64,000 nucleotides of DNA from Klebsiella africana (GTDB lineage: Bacteria; Pseudomonadota; Gammaproteobacteria; Enterobacterales; Enterobacteriaceae): the NCBI RefSeq assembly GCF_020526085.1, contig NZ_CP084874.1, positions 3,410,001 through 3,474,000 on the forward strand, read 5' to 3'. Of this stretch, positions 62,361-64,000 are shown one piece after another (position 1 is the first letter of the stretch; each line of letters begins with the position of its first letter). Position numbers and translations under genes: made by a program. A model generated the notes under the pieces. The model was not told where the DNA came from and did no database searches. It saw only the letters and a list, made by a program, of their open reading frames with translations.

Positions 62361-63092
62361 ATGAAAAAGTTAGTTCTGGCTGCACTGCTCACCTCTTTCG
62401 CGTTCGGCGCCGCTGCCGCGGAAAAAATCAGCTTTGGCGTCTCCGCAACGTATCCGCCATTTGAATCGATGGATGCCAATAATCAGATTGTCGGTTTCGA
62501 TCTCGACCTGGCCAAAGCGCTGTGCAAACAAATGCAGGCAGAATGTACCTTTACCAACCACGCGTTTGACAGCCTGATCCCGGCGCTGAAGTTCAAGAAA
62601 TATGATGCGGTGATATCCGGAATGGATATTACGCCGGAGCGGAGCAAGCAGGTGGCCTTCACCGACCCGTACTATGCCAACTCGGCGCTGGTGATCGCCA
62701 AAAAAGACGCGTTCCATTCCTTCGATGACCTGAAAGGCAAACGGATCGGTATGGAAAACGGCACCACCCACCAGAAATATCTGCAGGATAAGCATCCTGA
62801 GGTGAAGACCGTCGCCTATGACAGCTATCAGAATGCGATTATCGACCTGAAAAATGGCCGTATCGACGGCGTGTTCGGCGACACGGCGGTGGTCAACGAG
62901 TGGCTGAAAACCAACCCGCAGCTGGGCGCAGCCACGCCGAAAGTGACGGATCCGCAATACTTTGGCACCGGTCTTGGGATTGCCGTACGCCCGAATAACA
63001 AGGCGCTGCTGGAGAAGCTGAACGCCGCGCTGAAAGCGATCAAGGCCGACGGTACCTACCAGAAAATCAGCAACCAGTGGTTCCCGGAATAA
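62361..63092 (+). CDS. artJ: Arginine-specific periplasmic binding protein ArtJ
   Basis: High-affinity arginine-binding protein for ArtPQM. 243 residues with signal MKKLVLAALLTSFAFGAAAA, type 3 SBP fold (ATYPPFESMDANNQIVGFDLD, SGMDITPERS, NGTTHQKYLQDKHPE). Strongly similar to ArtI along its whole length, so the two arose by duplication. GGGAG precedes the ATG at 62361. Confidence 0.96.
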   Translation: MKKLVLAALLTSFAFGAAAAEKISFGVSATYPPFESMDANNQIVGFDLDLAKALCKQMQAECTFTNHAFDSLIPALKFKKYDAVISGMDITPERSKQVAFTDPYYANSALVIAKKDAFHSFDDLKGKRIGMENGTTHQKYLQDKHPEVKTVAYDSYQNAIIDLKNGRIDGVFGDTAVVNEWLKTNPQLGAATPKVTDPQYFGTGLGIAVRPNNKALLEKLNAALKAIKADGTYQKISNQWFPE

Positions 63093-63097
63093 CGTTA

Positions 63098-63182
63098 TTG
63101 CCGGGTGGCGCTGCGCTTACCCGGCCTACACTCTTTCCGTAGTTCCCCGCAGGCCGGGCAAGGCATAGCCGCCACCCGGCAA
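63098..63182. repeat. Inverted pair of REP elements after artJ
   Basis: TTGCCGGGTGGCGCTGCGCT... (63098-63129) faces its near complement ending GCCGCCACCCGGCAA (63149-63182). Extragenic, between artJ and the convergent histidine kinase; it can end or protect both mRNAs. Confidence 0.8.
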
Positions 63183-63186
63183 TTTC

Positions 63187-64000
63187 TCAAAGTGGCACGA
63201 AGAACCTGAACCGCGCCCCGCTTATCGACTCCATCAGTCTGATATCGCCCCCGTGCAGCTCCAGCATTCGTTTCACAATCAGTAGCCCTAACCCGCCGCG
63301 ATCCTCCCGCGATGCCTGGGTAGATAACGCCGACGGCCGCTGGAACAGATCGTCGCGCAGCGCGGCATCGACGCCCGCTCCGTTGTCTGCAACTTCGACC
63401 TGGAGCTGTTGATTCTCCTGCCAGACCGCCAGACGGATCTCCCCGCCGACGGGAGTATGCCGCATCGCATTATCGAGCAGGTTGGTCACCACCCTCTCAA
63501 TCATCGACACATCGGCGTTAACCAGCGGCAACGGTCCCGGCACATCAATACGCAGGTTCACCTCGCGCGTGCGGGCAGTTAATTCAAACTTCTGCGCGAC
63601 GTCGGAGATCAGCTCCCCCATCGCGAAACGCTCGCGCTGGGGCTTAATGCTTCCGTGCTCCAGTCGCGCCAGCTCAAACAGCTGCTGCGAGAGATGGCGC
63701 ACTTTGTTACCCTGACGCAGGGCGATGGTGAGATATTGCCTGCGCTCCTCGGCGGTCAGCCGTTCATCCTTCAGAGTTAGCGTTTCCAGATACCCCAGCA
63801 GCGAAGTCAGCGGCGTACGCAAATCATGGGAGATATTGGCCACAAATTCGCGGCGCTGGCGGTCGCTGTCGGCCAGCCGATCCCACTGGCCGGCTATCTG
63901 CTGCGCAAGGTCAATAAAGCGATTCTCAAGCACCGCCACCTCGTTACCCGGCTGTGGCTCCGGCCTGCGGGCCGCCAGGGTTTTGATGGCGCTGATGCTG
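63187..64000 (-). CDS. Sensor histidine kinase, C-terminal part (runs off right edge)
   Basis: Membrane sensor of a two-component system; stimulus and partner unknown. About 271 codons are present: the end of a HAMP-like linker (SAIKTLAARRPEPQPGNEVAV), then HisKA with phosphoacceptor FVANISHDLRTPL, and HATPase_c with N-box NLLDNAMRHTP, G1 ADNGAG and G2 GGLGLLIVKRM. The true start lies past 64000, because the frame continues in the edge sequence; the GTG at 63939 is internal. Not a gene that E. coli K-12 carries beside artJ. Confidence 0.88.
   Translation of the reverse strand, partial: SISAIKTLAARRPEPQPGNEVAVLENRFIDLAQQIAGQWDRLADSDRQRREFVANISHDLRTPLTSLLGYLETLTLKDERLTAEERRQYLTIALRQGNKVRHLSQQLFELARLEHGSIKPQRERFAMGELISDVAQKFELTARTREVNLRIDVPGPLPLVNADVSMIERVVTNLLDNAMRHTPVGGEIRLAVWQENQQLQVEVADNGAGVDAALRDDLFQRPSALSTQASREDRGGLGLLIVKRMLELHGGDIRLMESISGARFRFFVPL

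Overview
The window is a contiguous stretch of enterobacterial core chromosome. Nearly every protein reads as a close relative of an Escherichia coli K-12 protein in the order msbA-comEC-ihfB-rpsA-cmk-aroA-serC through the art arginine-transport genes. The high G+C, the divergence from E. coli and the extra or missing genes (a DoxX-type gene beside poxB, a membrane diguanylate cyclase plus a DUF1471 gene beside amiD, no ybjX and no serW tRNA) suggest Klebsiella (pneumoniae complex) or a near relative. That genus call is an inference from memory. No phage, insertion sequence, CRISPR array, rRNA or tRNA gene was found.

Layout. 1-8.7 kb (minus strand): lipid A flippase msbA (cut by the window edge), comEC/ycaI, ihfB, rpsA, cmk, aroA, serC. 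8.8-11.4 kb: ycaP and ycaO. 11.5-21.4 kb: anaerobic metabolism, with focA-pflB-pflA on the plus strand, then ycaD and the DMSO reductase operon dmsABC on the minus strand. ArcA- and FNR-type sites are visible upstream of focA and dmsA. 21.6-30 kb (minus): serS, rarA, lolA, ftsK with a tandem-repeat linker and a LexA box, and lrp. 30.5-36.5 kb (plus): trxB, cydD-cydC, aat, infA. 36.5-39.8 kb: clpA, clpS and the divergent cspD. aat, clpA and clpS together hold most of the bacterial N-degron pathway.

39.8-49.6 kb: macAB efflux genes, the OLD-family ATPase/nuclease ybjD, aqpZ, lysO and the nitrosative-stress pair hcp-hcr behind a recognisable NsrR box. 49.6-57.7 kb: a REP-like cluster, the DoxX gene, poxB-ltaE-ybjT, ybjS, amiD and a GGDEF protein. 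58-63.1 kb: a DUF1471 periplasmic peptide gene, lipoprotein ybjP and the arginine ABC system artPIQM plus artJ with ARG-type boxes. 63.2-64 kb: the C-terminal part of a sensor histidine kinase that runs off the right edge.

Recurrent themes are the shift to anaerobiosis (focA-pfl, dms, cyd assembly, hcp), proteolysis and translation (rpsA, infA, clp, aat) and cell envelope or export. I looked for a new biological system and did not find a convincing one. The best leads are the lineage-specific insertions beside amiD, poxB and artJ, several unexplained inverted repeats between genes, and a possible 70-codon gene abutting the diguanylate cyclase.
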